Positions 26,671 to 35,832 of a stretch of DNA of 64,000 nucleotides are shown piece after piece; positions within the stretch are counted from its first letter, which is position 1; the number at the start of each line of letters is the position of its first letter. This stretch comes from Ornithinimicrobium pratense. GTDB taxonomy: Bacteria; Actinomycetota; Actinomycetes; Actinomycetales; Dermatophilaceae. Position numbers and translations under genes: made by a program. The notes beneath the pieces are model-generated. The model made no database searches, was not told the origin of the DNA, and worked only from the letters and a program-made list of their open reading frames with translations. Location of the stretch: contig NZ_CP044427.1 in NCBI RefSeq assembly GCF_008843165.1, forward strand, positions 2,790,001 through 2,854,000, in the 5' to 3' direction.

Positions 26671-27966
26671 GTGCCGAACAGTATCACGTCCCTGGCGACA
26701 GCTGACATCCGATTCCCCACGTCCGCGTCACTCGACGGCTCCGACGCCATGAACCGCGATCCCGACTACTCGGCCGCCTACGTCGTGCTCGGCACTGACG
26801 CTTCCGACGGGCTCGAAGGCCACGCGCTGGCCTTCACCATCGGACGCGGCAACGACGTCCAGGTGGCAGCCATCGAGGCATTGCGCGGGCACATCGTCGG
26901 TCGTGACATCGAGGAGCTGCTGGACGACATGGGCGCCACCTGGCGCCTGCTGGTGCACGACTCGCAGCTGCGCTGGCTCGGCCCCGAGAAGGGCGTGATG
27001 CATATGGCTATCGGCGCCGTCATCAACGCACTGTGGGATCTGAAAGCCAAGCGTGCCGCCCTCCCGCTGTGGCAGCTCCTGGCGCGAATGACCCCCGAGG
27101 AACTCGCTGACCTTGTCGACTACCGCTATCTCTCCGACGCCCTGACTCGGGACGAGGCCGTGGCGCTGCTGGAGACCACGGCGGCGGGTCGCGCTGAGCG
27201 TGAGGCGATCATCCTGCGCGAGGGTTACCCCGCTTACACGACCACGCCCGGCTGGCTCGGCTACTCCGACGAGAAGCTGGCGCGTTTGTGCCGCGAGGCG
27301 ATTGCCGATGGCTACCCCCAGATCAAACTCAAGGTTGGTGCCAACCTCGCTGACGACGTACGCCGCATGCGCATCGCCCGCCAGGTCTGCGGCCCTGACT
27401 TCCCCATCGCGATCGACGCGAACCAACGCTGGGACGTCGCCACGGCGATCGAGTGGATCGGTGTGCTGAGCGAGTTCCGCCCGGCGTGGGTGGAGGAGCC
27501 CACCAGCCCCGACGACGTGCTCGGGCACGCGGCGATCGCGCGCGCCGTCGCACCGATCCCGGTGGCAACGGGCGAGCACGCTCAGAACCGCGTCATCGTC
27601 AAGCAGTTCCTTCAGGCCGGCGGGCTGCAGGTGCTGCAGATCGACGCGGCACGCGTGGGTGGTGTCAACGAGAACATCGCCCACTTGCTACTCGCGGCGA
27701 AGTTCGGCGTTCGGGTGTGCCCGCACGCGGGCGGCGTGGGCCTCTGTGAGGCGGTGCAGCACCTGTCGATGTTCGACTTCGTCGCGGTGTCCGGCACGAT
27801 GGAGGACCGGTTGATCGAGTTCGTCGACCATCTTCACGAGCACTTCGTCGTCCCCACCGTGGTGGCCGGCGGCCGCTACCTCGCACCCACCGCCCCTGGC
27901 GCGGGCATGGAGATGCACGCCGCATCGATCGAGTCCTACCGCCACCCTGTGCCGGTGCCCGCGTGA
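26671..27966 (+). CDS. L-fuconate dehydratase (enolase superfamily)
   Basis: The enzyme converts L-fuconate to 2-keto-3-deoxy-L-fuconate. The 431-residue protein has the family hallmark [19 protein letters not shown] at the N-terminus, KxK in [12 protein letters not shown], metal ligands in [19 protein letters not shown] and ATGEHAQNR, and the catalytic histidine in [11 protein letters not shown]. The GTG at 26671 fits family length; an ATG at 26656 lies inside the palindromic operator and is less likely. It is cotranscribed with the aldo/keto reductase. Confidence 0.9.
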   Translation: MPNSITSLATADIRFPTSASLDGSDAMNRDPDYSAAYVVLGTDASDGLEGHALAFTIGRGNDVQVAAIEALRGHIVGRDIEELLDDMGATWRLLVHDSQLRWLGPEKGVMHMAIGAVINALWDLKAKRAALPLWQLLARMTPEELADLVDYRYLSDALTRDEAVALLETTAAGRAEREAIILREGYPAYTTTPGWLGYSDEKLARLCREAIADGYPQIKLKVGANLADDVRRMRIARQVCGPDFPIAIDANQRWDVATAIEWIGVLSEFRPAWVEEPTSPDDVLGHAAIARAVAPIPVATGEHAQNRVIVKQFLQAGGLQVLQIDAARVGGVNENIAHLLLAAKFGVRVCPHAGGVGLCEAVQHLSMFDFVAVSGTMEDRLIEFVDHLHEHFVVPTVVAGGRYLAPTAPGAGMEMHAASIESYRHPVPVPA

Positions 27967-28919
27967 TGGGCTGGGTCGTCTATGGTGCCGCCTCGATCGG
28001 TAACCTCTACCGACCGGTCGAGGACGACGAGGCGCAGGACGTACTCGAGGCGGCGTGGGATGCCGGCATCCGCTCGTTCGACACGGCACCGCACTATGGG
28101 CTCGGGCTCAGCGAGCGCCGGCTCGGCGCCTTTCTTCGGACGCGCGAGCGCGCGTCGTTCCAGCTTTCCACCAAGGTGGGACGGATCTTGGAGCCCCGCA
28201 CCGACCCCCGGCCCGCCGACGACATGGAACACGGGTTCGCCGTCCCCGCCGACACCGTGCGACGCTTCGATCCGAGCCGCTCCGGCATCGAGCGCAGCGT
28301 CGCCGACTCGCTTGAGCGCCTCGGCCTCGACCGTGTCGACACGCTCTTGCTGCACGACCCCGACGTGTACGACCTCGATCGCGGACTGCGAGAGGGACTC
28401 CCCGCCCTCGCGACACTGCGTGACGAGGGCGTGACCGGTGAGGTCGGCATCGGCGTCAACAGCGTCGAGGCCGCCGTGCGCGCCGTCCGCGAGGGCGACA
28501 TCGACGTTGTGATGATCGCTGGGCGTTACACGCTGCTTGAACAGCACGCGGCCGAGGAACTGCTGCCCCTCTGCCTCGAGCGCGGTGTCCGGATCATCGC
28601 CGTCGGGGTGTTCAACTCGGGGCTGCTCGCCGCGGCCACCCCCGCGAGCGCGCACTACGACTACGGCGCCGTGCCCGCCGATCTGGTCGAGCGCACCGAA
28701 CGCCTGCGCGCGGTGTGCACGCGGCATGACGTGCCCCTTCCTTGCGCGGCTCTGCAGTTTCCCCTTCGGCACCCCGCGATCGGGCAGATCGCCATCGGCA
28801 CCGCACGTCGGTCCTCCCTCGCGCAGAATGTCGAATACCTCAGGGCCCAGATCCCCGCAGCGCTGTGGAGCGACTTAGAGGCCGAGGGGCTCATTCCTCC
28901 TCAGCCGTCGATGCCGTAG
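27966..28919 (+). CDS. Aldo/keto reductase, probable L-fucose (D-threo-aldose) dehydrogenase
   Basis: The 317-residue AKR has the catalytic tyrosine in FDTAPHYGLGLSERRLG, STKVGR with the active-site lysine, VDTLLLHDPD with the histidine, and the NADP-site segment GTARRSSLAQNVEYL. It resembles L-fucose/D-threo-aldose dehydrogenases and would oxidise L-fucose to L-fuconolactone. The start is ATG 27966, or GTG 27963, overlapping the dehydratase stop. The 3' end overlaps the convergent lactonase gene by 19 bases. Confidence 0.85.
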   Translation: MGWVVYGAASIGNLYRPVEDDEAQDVLEAAWDAGIRSFDTAPHYGLGLSERRLGAFLRTRERASFQLSTKVGRILEPRTDPRPADDMEHGFAVPADTVRRFDPSRSGIERSVADSLERLGLDRVDTLLLHDPDVYDLDRGLREGLPALATLRDEGVTGEVGIGVNSVEAAVRAVREGDIDVVMIAGRYTLLEQHAAEELLPLCLERGVRIIAVGVFNSGLLAAATPASAHYDYGAVPADLVERTERLRAVCTRHDVPLPCAALQFPLRHPAIGQIAIGTARRSSLAQNVEYLRAQIPAALWSDLEAEGLIPPQPSMP

Positions 28920-29734
28920 AACATCCGCGCCACCTCGCGAGACACGAGCGGCCACGCCCCCTCACCCACCGTCTCGCGCACGAGCGTGACCCATTCAGCG
29001 GTGGCGACGCCGGTGCGCTCCCCCGTACTTACCGGCGAGTCACTGCCGAACATACAACGGTCGGGGCCGAAGGCGTCGACTGCCGCCCGCAGGAGATCCG
29101 GAGCGTTGCGGCGCAGCACCTCAGGTGACGACGCCTCAGCACCGAGCCCGGACAGTTTCACGAACACACCCTCCGCCGCAAGCGCCGTCAGCGACCGCGC
29201 CCATGCGCGGCCCTCGTCCGAGTGGAGCCCTGCGTCGACCGGCGGCTTGCCCGCATGATCGAGCACGACGACCGCCTCGGGGACGGAGCGCACAAGCTCG
29301 ACAAGATCGGGAAGTTGCGGCCAGCGCACGCACGCGTCAAATCGCAGAGCGGCTGCTGCGACCTGTCGAAGCCCGGCTCGTAGGCGGGGAGAGCAGAAAC
29401 TCTCGGCCGGAGCGTTCTGCAAGCCGTGCCGCACCCCTCGCACGAGCGGGATGGCACTCAGCCGGACGAGTCGGGCGGCCAGATCGCAGGATTCGAGGTC
29501 GATGCCCGCGACAATTGCGCGTAGACCCGGCCACGTCAGAGATGACACCCACAGCGTCTCGTCGAATGCCGACGCCGGAGCCGCGTCCGCCTCGACGAAG
29601 ATCCACTCATCCACCTCGCCCGCGGCATCCTCAAGCGCACCCGGCAGGTACGGCCGGTCGAGCCCCGCCGCGCCGAGCCAGTCGTAACGGAACCGATCAG
29701 GGTCCCAGACGTGCACGTGCGCGTCGAGGATCAC
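28901..29734 (-). CDS. Amidohydrolase-2 family L-fuconolactonase (probable)
   Basis: The 277-residue TIM-barrel metal hydrolase begins ILDAHVHVWDPDRF, with the HxH metal site, and continues with VEADAAP, VRGVRHGLQ, VVVLDHAGKPP and FGSDSPVS near the end. These match lactonases of the L-fucose/L-rhamnose type, which open L-fuconolactone to L-fuconate. The GTG overlapping the mutarotase stop (GTGA) gives a start aligned with homologs; an ATG four codons upstream (29746) is possible. It belongs to an operon with mutarotase and regulator. Confidence 0.83.
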   Translation of the reverse strand: MILDAHVHVWDPDRFRYDWLGAAGLDRPYLPGALEDAAGEVDEWIFVEADAAPASAFDETLWVSSLTWPGLRAIVAGIDLESCDLAARLVRLSAIPLVRGVRHGLQNAPAESFCSPRLRAGLRQVAAAALRFDACVRWPQLPDLVELVRSVPEAVVVLDHAGKPPVDAGLHSDEGRAWARSLTALAAEGVFVKLSGLGAEASSPEVLRRNAPDLLRAAVDAFGPDRCMFGSDSPVSTGERTGVATAEWVTLVRETVGEGAWPLVSREVARMFYGIDG

Positions 29735-30069
29735 CTTCGCTGCCATTCGCGCTGCGCGCGCAGATCCCACACCTGCTCCAGCGGTGAAGTGCCCTCCTCA
29801 CCATCGACGCCGCGGAACAGCTCGACGTAACGTCCAATGTTCGCCTGCCACCGCGCGTCCGCCGGGTCATGGCGGAGTGCTTCCTGCACCGTGTCCCAGT
29901 CGTCGCACTCGACCATGTGAAAGAGCCGACGCCCCGAGCGCCAGATCGTCCAATCCTGTATCCCGATCCGCGCGAACGTCGCCACGAGTTCGTCGGGGAT
30001 CACCTCGTGATGTGTGCGGTAATCGTCGATCGCACCTTCGCGGATTTCCGAGTGCAGGGCGATGCGCAT
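29731..30069 (-). CDS. L-rhamnose/L-fucose mutarotase-like protein
   Basis: The 112-residue protein belongs to the RhaM/YiiL mutarotase family, small dimeric alpha/beta proteins interconverting sugar anomers. Visible features are IREGAIDDYRTHHEVIPDEL, IQDWTIWRSGRRLFHMVECDD and the ARWQANIGRYVELF segment. In this locus the substrate is probably L-fucose. The ATG overlaps the regulator stop and the TGA overlaps the lactonase start. Confidence 0.85.
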   Translation of the reverse strand: MRIALHSEIREGAIDDYRTHHEVIPDELVATFARIGIQDWTIWRSGRRLFHMVECDDWDTVQEALRHDPADARWQANIGRYVELFRGVDGEEGTSPLEQVWDLRAQREWQRR

Positions 30070-30740
30070 CAGCGAGCCTCCTTCAGCCAGGCTTCGACGC
30101 CGGCGACGTGCGCGGTCATGAGAGCGTGGGCAAGCGCGGCGTCGCCCTGTTTCAGCGCATTGGCGATGGCGCGATGCTCGTCGATGGTGCGCGCCACCGA
30201 ACCGCTTTGGGTGATGCCTCGCCAGATGCGCGCACGCAGGGTGGTGCCCGACAACGAGTCGAGCAGTCCGACGAGGTAGGTGTTGCCGGTCGACTCGGCG
30301 ATCCGCCGATGGAACTCAACGTCGTGTTCGATGAGCACCTCAAGTTCCGCGTCGGCGGGCACGGCCGCGAGGGCGGCGATGAGCTCGTCGACCTGATCGG
30401 GGGTGATCCGCCGGGCCGCGGCGGCCGCAGCCTGGGGCTCCAGCATCCTCCGCACCTCGAGCGCCTGGAGCACGAAGTCGTCGCGGTGCAGGTCGACTAC
30501 GAACGCCATCACTTCAAGCAGGATGCTCGGCTGCAGGCTCGTGACGTAGGTGCCGTCGCCACGGCGCACGTCGAGCACGCCGATGACCTCGAGCGCCTTC
30601 ACCGCCTCGCGCAGTGAGCTGCGCGAGAGGCCGAGCGTCTCCCCCAGTTCCTTCTCGGGCGGGAGCCGGTCGCCGGGGGTGAGCTCACCTGCCACGATCA
30701 TGTCCTTGATCCTGCTGATCGCGTCATCCGTCACGGCCAC
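30069..30740 (-). CDS. FadR-type GntR transcriptional regulator (fucose catabolism)
   Basis: The 223-residue protein has an N-terminal winged helix (GDRLPPEKELGETLGLSRSS, then REAVKALEVIGVLDVRRGDGTYV) and a C-terminal FCD ligand domain with metal/ligand residues in EHDVEFHRRIAESTGN and TIDEHRAIANAL. FadR-type regulators usually repress sugar-acid catabolic operons. It is first gene of the mutarotase-lactonase operon; the palindrome at 26646-26662 is its probable site. The start is GTG. Confidence 0.9.
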   Translation of the reverse strand: MAVTDDAISRIKDMIVAGELTPGDRLPPEKELGETLGLSRSSLREAVKALEVIGVLDVRRGDGTYVTSLQPSILLEVMAFVVDLHRDDFVLQALEVRRMLEPQAAAAAARRITPDQVDELIAALAAVPADAELEVLIEHDVEFHRRIAESTGNTYLVGLLDSLSGTTLRARIWRGITQSGSVARTIDEHRAIANALKQGDAALAHALMTAHVAGVEAWLKEAR

Positions 30741-30874
30741 GCGCCGAGTCTACCGGACACACATCCTACGTCTCGTTCGGAGGACCTCTGCCGAGAACTC
30801 GCGGCCCCAAACCTCGCGGCAAACCCGTCAGCGTGGGCACGTAGCCCACCTCGAACCACTGAGGACGATCGCCG

Positions 30875-31822
30875 TCACTTAAGGACGCGAATATAGCTAC
30901 GCCGGTCCGTCCGGACCACGACGTGCACATCCGTCCTGGTGATGTGGGAAACCCAGTCCTCGGCTGGGAGCACGTTGTCGACATCGAGGCGACTGACCAG
31001 CGGCGTCTTCACGATGAAGTCCCATGGCCCCGCAAGGCGCGCCACAAACTTGAGGTGGTCCGCGGACCGCAGCCCGGCGGCCACCTCTTTGACGTGGCGG
31101 GGGGGGACGTCCAGCCACATCAGGACCTCCACATGGAATCCCGTGGCGGCAGGGTCGGCGACCGCCCGGACCGCGACGACCCCGTCCTCGCGCAGCTGGT
31201 CCACACGGCGCCGGGCTGTGACCTCCGAGACTCCGGCCCGGCGCCCGAGCTCCTCGTAGGTCATCCGGCCGTCCTCGCGCAGAGCGCGCACGATGGCCAT
31301 GTCGGAGGGGCCCAGGCCGGCGGTGGTACCGAAGTACTCGGCGTAGGTCGAGCTCAGGCCCTCCCACATCGCAGACCGCTCTGCAGGCGTCAGGATGCCG
31401 AGGTTCCACCACCGGGCCAGGCGGAGGTACTCGATGACCGGGTAGGACTCGATGCGCTGGGCGCCCGCGGTCGCCGGCAGCTCCTCCATCAGGTGGCGAG
31501 ACTCCTCTGTGCCCGCACGCAGGCTGAGCGCCGCCACGACGTCCGCGTTGCCGCTGACCACGTGCGCCCAGCCGCAATGGTCGAGGGCACCAAGCGCGGC
31601 CGAGGTCATACGCGACTGTCCGAGACCGCAGTTGATCCGGAGGACCACACCTGGTGCGGGCAGCGACACCCCCACGACCCGGACTGTGCCTGAGGCCAGG
31701 ACCGCGCTTCCCCGGCGGGCCACGGTCCGCTCGTTCTCCCCCAAGACCTCAGCGATGCGAGCCCACGACGCTCGGCCGTCGATGTGCAAAGCGTCGATGA
31801 TACGTCCGTCCAGAGAGCGCAC
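30875..31822 (-). CDS. Double-domain Lrp/AsnC-family regulator
   Basis: The 315-residue protein contains two Lrp-like halves. An HTH at the N-terminus (IIDALHIDGRASWARIAEVLGENERTVARR, in parts) is followed by a RAM-like domain, then a second HTH (IVRALREDGRMTYEELGRRAGVSEVTARRR, in parts) and a second RAM domain. The GTG start has GGAGGTG upstream. It is divergent from the dppBCDF-racemase operon, and a 10-bp inverted repeat lies between them, so it probably controls that operon in response to an amino acid or peptide. Confidence 0.88.
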   Translation of the reverse strand: MRSLDGRIIDALHIDGRASWARIAEVLGENERTVARRGSAVLASGTVRVVGVSLPAPGVVLRINCGLGQSRMTSAALGALDHCGWAHVVSGNADVVAALSLRAGTEESRHLMEELPATAGAQRIESYPVIEYLRLARWWNLGILTPAERSAMWEGLSSTYAEYFGTTAGLGPSDMAIVRALREDGRMTYEELGRRAGVSEVTARRRVDQLREDGVVAVRAVADPAATGFHVEVLMWLDVPPRHVKEVAAGLRSADHLKFVARLAGPWDFIVKTPLVSRLDVDNVLPAEDWVSHITRTDVHVVVRTDRRSYIRVLK

Positions 31823-31844
31823 TTTCAGACACCTCCCCTCTCTG

Positions 31845-31880
31845 TAGATTCAGATCCGGCACGAATCATGTCTGAATCTA
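31845..31880. promoter_or_regulatory. 10-bp inverted repeat between Lrp gene and dpp operon
   Basis: TAGATTCAGA (31845-31854) and TCTGAATCTA (31871-31880) are perfect inverted repeats separated by 16 bases. They lie 23 bases upstream of the regulator's start codon and 85 bases upstream of dppB. Probable binding site for the Lrp-type regulator, for autoregulation and operon control. Confidence 0.6.
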
Positions 31881-31965
31881 ACGATAGCGCCGAAACTCCT
31901 TGACCTCGGGTTTGATCCAACCCAAGACTGTTCCGCACCACTCCCCACCGCTGCGAGGAGGAACG

Positions 31966-32922
31966 ATGGGCGGCTACATCCTCAAACGTGTGCTTGCGCT
32001 CGTTCCTGTTCTGGCCGTGGTCGCCGTGATCACGTTTGGGCTGATGCACATCATGCCGGGCGACGCCGCCGCAGTGATACTCGGACCGGACGCCAGCCAG
32101 GAGCGCGTCGATGCCCTGCGTGAGGAGCTCGGCCTCACCCAGCCGGTCGTCATGCAGTTCTTCACCTGGCTCGGGGCAGCCTTCCAGGGGGACCTTGGGA
32201 CGTCGCTCTTCTTCAACGCGCCGGTCACCGAGGTGCTGCTGTCCGCATTGGGCCCGACGCTGAACCTAGCGATCATCGCTCAGACCCTGGCCGTGATCAT
32301 CGGCGTCCCCGCGGGGATCCTGGCTGCCCGATCGCAGGGGACCAACACGGACCGCACCGTGATGGTGGGCGCACTCCTCGGCATCTCCATACCGTCCTTC
32401 CTGTTGGCTCTCTTCCTGATGCTGATCTTCGGCGTCACTCTCGGCTGGCTGCCGGTCGCCGGGTACGCGCCGCCGGAGCAGGGCATGGGAGAGTTCCTGC
32501 GCTACATCGCCATGCCGGCCGTCGCGCTGGGGGCGATGCAGGCAGCGCTCATCGCGCGGATGACGCGGACCGCGATGCTCGACACCTTCTCCCAGAACTA
32601 CATGAAGACGGCCAAGGCCAAGGGCCTCAAGCGCAAGGTGCGGCTGTACAAGCACGCACTGCGCAACGCCGCCCTGCCCATCATCACCACCATCGGTCAG
32701 ACCCTCGGCACTCTCATCGCCGGCGCGGCCGTGACTGAGACGGTCTTCAACATCCCCGGGATCGGCTCGCTCATCGTCAACTCGGTCGAGCGGCGTGACC
32801 TGGTCGTGATCCAGGGTCTGGTGCTCATGATTGCGGTGTCCTATGTGCTCGTGAACTTCCTGATCGACATTCTTTACAGCGTCCTGGACCCGCGGGTTCG
32901 CTTCTCGGGGGGTGACTCCTGA
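31966..32922 (+). CDS. ABC transporter permease (DppB-like), second system
   Basis: The 318-residue permease starts MGGYILKRVLALVPVLAVVAVITFGLMHIMPGD in pieces, typical of DppB, with LGLTQPVVMQFFTWLGAAFQGDLGTSL and about six membrane segments. The EAA loop reads TAKAKGLKRKVRLYKHALRN. The ATG follows GAGGAGG. It is the first gene of a ten-gene operon; the stop overlaps the next ATG by one base. Confidence 0.92.
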   Translation: MGGYILKRVLALVPVLAVVAVITFGLMHIMPGDAAAVILGPDASQERVDALREELGLTQPVVMQFFTWLGAAFQGDLGTSLFFNAPVTEVLLSALGPTLNLAIIAQTLAVIIGVPAGILAARSQGTNTDRTVMVGALLGISIPSFLLALFLMLIFGVTLGWLPVAGYAPPEQGMGEFLRYIAMPAVALGAMQAALIARMTRTAMLDTFSQNYMKTAKAKGLKRKVRLYKHALRNAALPIITTIGQTLGTLIAGAAVTETVFNIPGIGSLIVNSVERRDLVVIQGLVLMIAVSYVLVNFLIDILYSVLDPRVRFSGGDS

Positions 32923-33920
32923 TGACCGTCTCACAGCTGGGCCAGGCGGAGGTTCAGCCGGGCACCTCTCTGGTGCCGGGCAAGCGGCGCTCGGGTCGGT
33001 CCCGTTTCATGCGCCGTTTCGCGGCGCACCAGCTGGCCCTCACGGGGGGCGTCATCCTGGCGATCGTGGCGCTGGTAGCAGTCGTGGGCCCACTCATCAC
33101 CCCGTCCCCGTATGCCATCGACGTTGCCAACCGGTTGCAGCCACCGTCGGCCGAGCACTGGTTCGGGACCGACAACTACGGCCGCGACGTCTTCAGCCGG
33201 GTGGTCGAGGGCGCGCGGGTGTCAATGATGGTGGGTGCCCTCACCGCCGCCTGCACCGCGATCTTGGGGTGTGGGATCGGCTTGTACGCCGCTTATAACC
33301 GGGTCGCGGACATGGTCCTCATGCGGGTGGCGGACGGGCTGATGGCCTTCCCCGCCATCCTCCTAGCGATCGCCATCATGGCGGCGATGGGTCAGCAAAC
33401 CTCTAACGTGGTGATCGCCCTCACGATCGTCTTCACGCCCTACGTCGCGCGCATCGTGCGCTCCTCGGCCTTGGTCGTCAAGGAACAGACGTTCGTCGAG
33501 GCGCTGCACGCCCAAGGCGCGTCCACGACCCGCATCGTCTGGCTGAACATGGCCCCCAACGTGATCTCCCCGCTCATGGTGCAGGCCACCTTCGTCTTCG
33601 CCGACTCCATCATCACCGAGGCGGCGCTCAGCTTTCTCGGTGCCGGGGTCCCTCCGCCCGCGCCTTCCTGGGGGAACATCCTCCTGGACGGCAGGAGCGT
33701 GATCTACACGGCGTGGTGGATGACGCTCTTCCCCGGGCTGTTCATCATGGGCACAATCCTGTCGATCAACCTGCTCGGTGACGGACTGCGCGACCTGCTG
33801 GACCCGACATACCGCGGCAAGGGCGGTCTGAATCGCAAGGCCCAGGCCCGACGCGCCAAGGCGGCCCGGCAGGGCACCAAGGTCGCGGCGCGTCGCGCCG
33901 ACGGAGGTGGCGCCCGATGA
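32922..33920 (+). CDS. ABC transporter permease (DppC-like), second system
   Basis: The 332-residue permease has a cytoplasmic N-terminus of about 35 residues, a first membrane helix (LTGGVILAIVALVAVVGPLI) and WFGTDNYGRDVFSRVVEGARVSMMVG, diagnostic of DppC. The EAA loop reads ALHAQGASTTRIVWLNMAPN. The C-terminal tail is rich in Arg/Lys/Ala. The stop overlaps the ATPase start (ATGA). Confidence 0.92.
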   Translation: MTVSQLGQAEVQPGTSLVPGKRRSGRSRFMRRFAAHQLALTGGVILAIVALVAVVGPLITPSPYAIDVANRLQPPSAEHWFGTDNYGRDVFSRVVEGARVSMMVGALTAACTAILGCGIGLYAAYNRVADMVLMRVADGLMAFPAILLAIAIMAAMGQQTSNVVIALTIVFTPYVARIVRSSALVVKEQTFVEALHAQGASTTRIVWLNMAPNVISPLMVQATFVFADSIITEAALSFLGAGVPPPAPSWGNILLDGRSVIYTAWWMTLFPGLFIMGTILSINLLGDGLRDLLDPTYRGKGGLNRKAQARRAKAARQGTKVAARRADGGGAR

Positions 33921-34957
33921 AGGAGAACCGCAACGTCCTCGAGGTGACCGACCTCCGGACAAGTTTCGTGACCGAGGACGGCATGGTGACCGCCGTGGAC
34001 GGGGTGTCTTTCACCGTGGCCCGCGGGGAGGTCCTGGGCATCGTGGGCGAGTCCGGATGCGGCAAGTCGGTGACCGCCGAGTCGATCATGCGCCTGCTTG
34101 ACGAGGATACGACCGTGTATGAGGGCGAGATCGTCTTCGACGGTGACGTGGACCTGCTCTCACTCGCCGACGAACGTATGCGCCCCTACCGCGGCGGTCG
34201 GCTGGGGATGATCTTCCAGGACCCGATGTCCTCGCTCAACCCCGTGTACACGATCGGCAACCAGCTGGTCGAGGCGATCCGGGCCCACGACAAGATCGGC
34301 AAGAAGGCAGCAGCCGATCGTGCACTGGAGATGCTGACCCTCACCGGCATCCCTGAGCCGAAGATGCGGTTGAAGCAGTACCCGCACCAGCTCTCGGGCG
34401 GTCAGCGTCAGCGCGTCGTCATCGCGATGGCCCTCAGCTGCCGCCCTGACCTGCTCATCGCCGACGAGCCCACGACCGCACTGGACGTGACCACTCAGGC
34501 CCAGATCCTCCAGCTGATGGAGGACTTGCGAACGGAGTTCGACACCGGCACCATCTTCATCACCCACGACCTGGGCGTCGTGGCCGAGATCTGCGACCGC
34601 GTCGTGGTGATGTACCTGGGCCAGGTCATCGAGGAGACCGACGTCACCACCCTCTTCGACGAGCCGGCGCACCCCTACACGCGGGGCCTGCTGGCCTCGA
34701 CACCGTCGGTCGAGACCGACAACACCCAGGACCTGCCGACAATCAGCGGCACGGTGCCTACCTTGACGCAGGTCCCTACCGGATGCCGCTTCGCCGACCG
34801 TTGCCCGTTCGTCGAAGACGCGTGCCGGGAGCAGCCGATCGAGCTGACCACTCTTGCCGATGGCCACCGGGTCCGGTGCCGGCGCGCGGAAGAGATCCCT
34901 GCGCTGGCCGCGGAGGTCGGCTGGCAGGCCGAGGCCACTAGAGGAGGACGGGCATGA
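33917..34957 (+). CDS. ABC transporter ATPase (DppD-like), second system
   Basis: The 346-residue ATPase has Walker A GESGCGKS, MIFQDPMSSLNP, signature [15 protein letters not shown], Walker [13 protein letters not shown], switch FITHDLGVV, and the C-terminal oligo/dipeptide motif GCRFADRCPFVEDAC. It energises the transporter with the following gene, whose ATG overlaps its stop. Confidence 0.92.
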   Translation: MKENRNVLEVTDLRTSFVTEDGMVTAVDGVSFTVARGEVLGIVGESGCGKSVTAESIMRLLDEDTTVYEGEIVFDGDVDLLSLADERMRPYRGGRLGMIFQDPMSSLNPVYTIGNQLVEAIRAHDKIGKKAAADRALEMLTLTGIPEPKMRLKQYPHQLSGGQRQRVVIAMALSCRPDLLIADEPTTALDVTTQAQILQLMEDLRTEFDTGTIFITHDLGVVAEICDRVVVMYLGQVIEETDVTTLFDEPAHPYTRGLLASTPSVETDNTQDLPTISGTVPTLTQVPTGCRFADRCPFVEDACREQPIELTTLADGHRVRCRRAEEIPALAAEVGWQAEATRGGRA

Positions 34958-35829
34958 CAGCCACCGGGCAGGAGGTCCCCCTGCTGTCGGCGCGGGGCCT
35001 GGTCAAGGAGTTCGTCACCCGCTCGCTGCTTGGTCTCCGCAAGGGCGCCGTCACCGCCGTGGACCACGTCGATCTGGATCTCTACGCGGGGCAGACCTAC
35101 GGCTTGGTCGGGGAGTCCGGATCGGGAAAGTCCACGACCGGACGGCTGCTGCAGGGCCTGATCACCCCGACCGACGGCACTATCAGCCTCGGGGGCGAGA
35201 CGCTCGACACGACGCACAAGGACGCCTGGAAGCTGCGGCGCGAGATCCAGATGATCTTCCAGGATCCGCACTCCTCCCTCAATCCCCGCCGCCGGGTCGG
35301 GGCCATCTTGACTGAAGCCATGCTCATCGTGGGGGAAAAGGACCGAACGAAGATCAAGAACCGCGTCGCGGAGTCGCTGGAGGCCGTGGGTTTCACCATG
35401 GAGCACGCCCAACGCTTCCCGCATGAGTTCTCCGGCGGCCAGCGCCAGCGGATCGGGATCGCCCGGGCACTGATGGTGCACCCCCAGGTGCTGATCTGCG
35501 ACGAGCCGGTGTCTGCCCTCGACGTCTCTATCCAGGCCCAGGTCCTGAACCTGCTACGGGGGCTGCAGCGGGACCGTGGCCTGACCTACCTGTTCATCAG
35601 CCACGACATGAGCGTCGTGCGCTACCTCGCCGACCGGGTCGGCGTGATGTACAAGGGCCAGCTCGTCGAGGAGAACGACGCCCAGGCCCTCTACGAGCAC
35701 CCCCAGCACGAGTACACCCAGAAGCTGCTGTCGTCGGTGCCTATCCGGCATCCCCGCGAGCGCCAGGAGCGCGTCGAGAAGCATCACGAGACCGCCCACC
35801 GCCCAGCCTCACCACCACGCAAGGAGTGA
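34954..35829 (+). CDS. ABC transporter ATPase (DppF-like), short C-terminus
   Basis: The 291-residue ATPase carries Walker [22 protein letters not shown], signature [15 protein letters not shown], Walker [13 protein letters not shown] and switch FISHDMSVV. Unlike its DppD partner and both ATPases of the first system, it ends shortly after the SSVPIRHPRER segment and lacks the cysteine-rich C-terminal domain, being about 40 residues shorter than usual. Only one of the two subunits therefore keeps that extension. It is in the same operon; the next gene starts four bases later. Confidence 0.9.
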   Translation: MTATGQEVPLLSARGLVKEFVTRSLLGLRKGAVTAVDHVDLDLYAGQTYGLVGESGSGKSTTGRLLQGLITPTDGTISLGGETLDTTHKDAWKLRREIQMIFQDPHSSLNPRRRVGAILTEAMLIVGEKDRTKIKNRVAESLEAVGFTMEHAQRFPHEFSGGQRQRIGIARALMVHPQVLICDEPVSALDVSIQAQVLNLLRGLQRDRGLTYLFISHDMSVVRYLADRVGVMYKGQLVEENDAQALYEHPQHEYTQKLLSSVPIRHPRERQERVEKHHETAHRPASPPRKE

Positions 35830-35832
35830 CCA

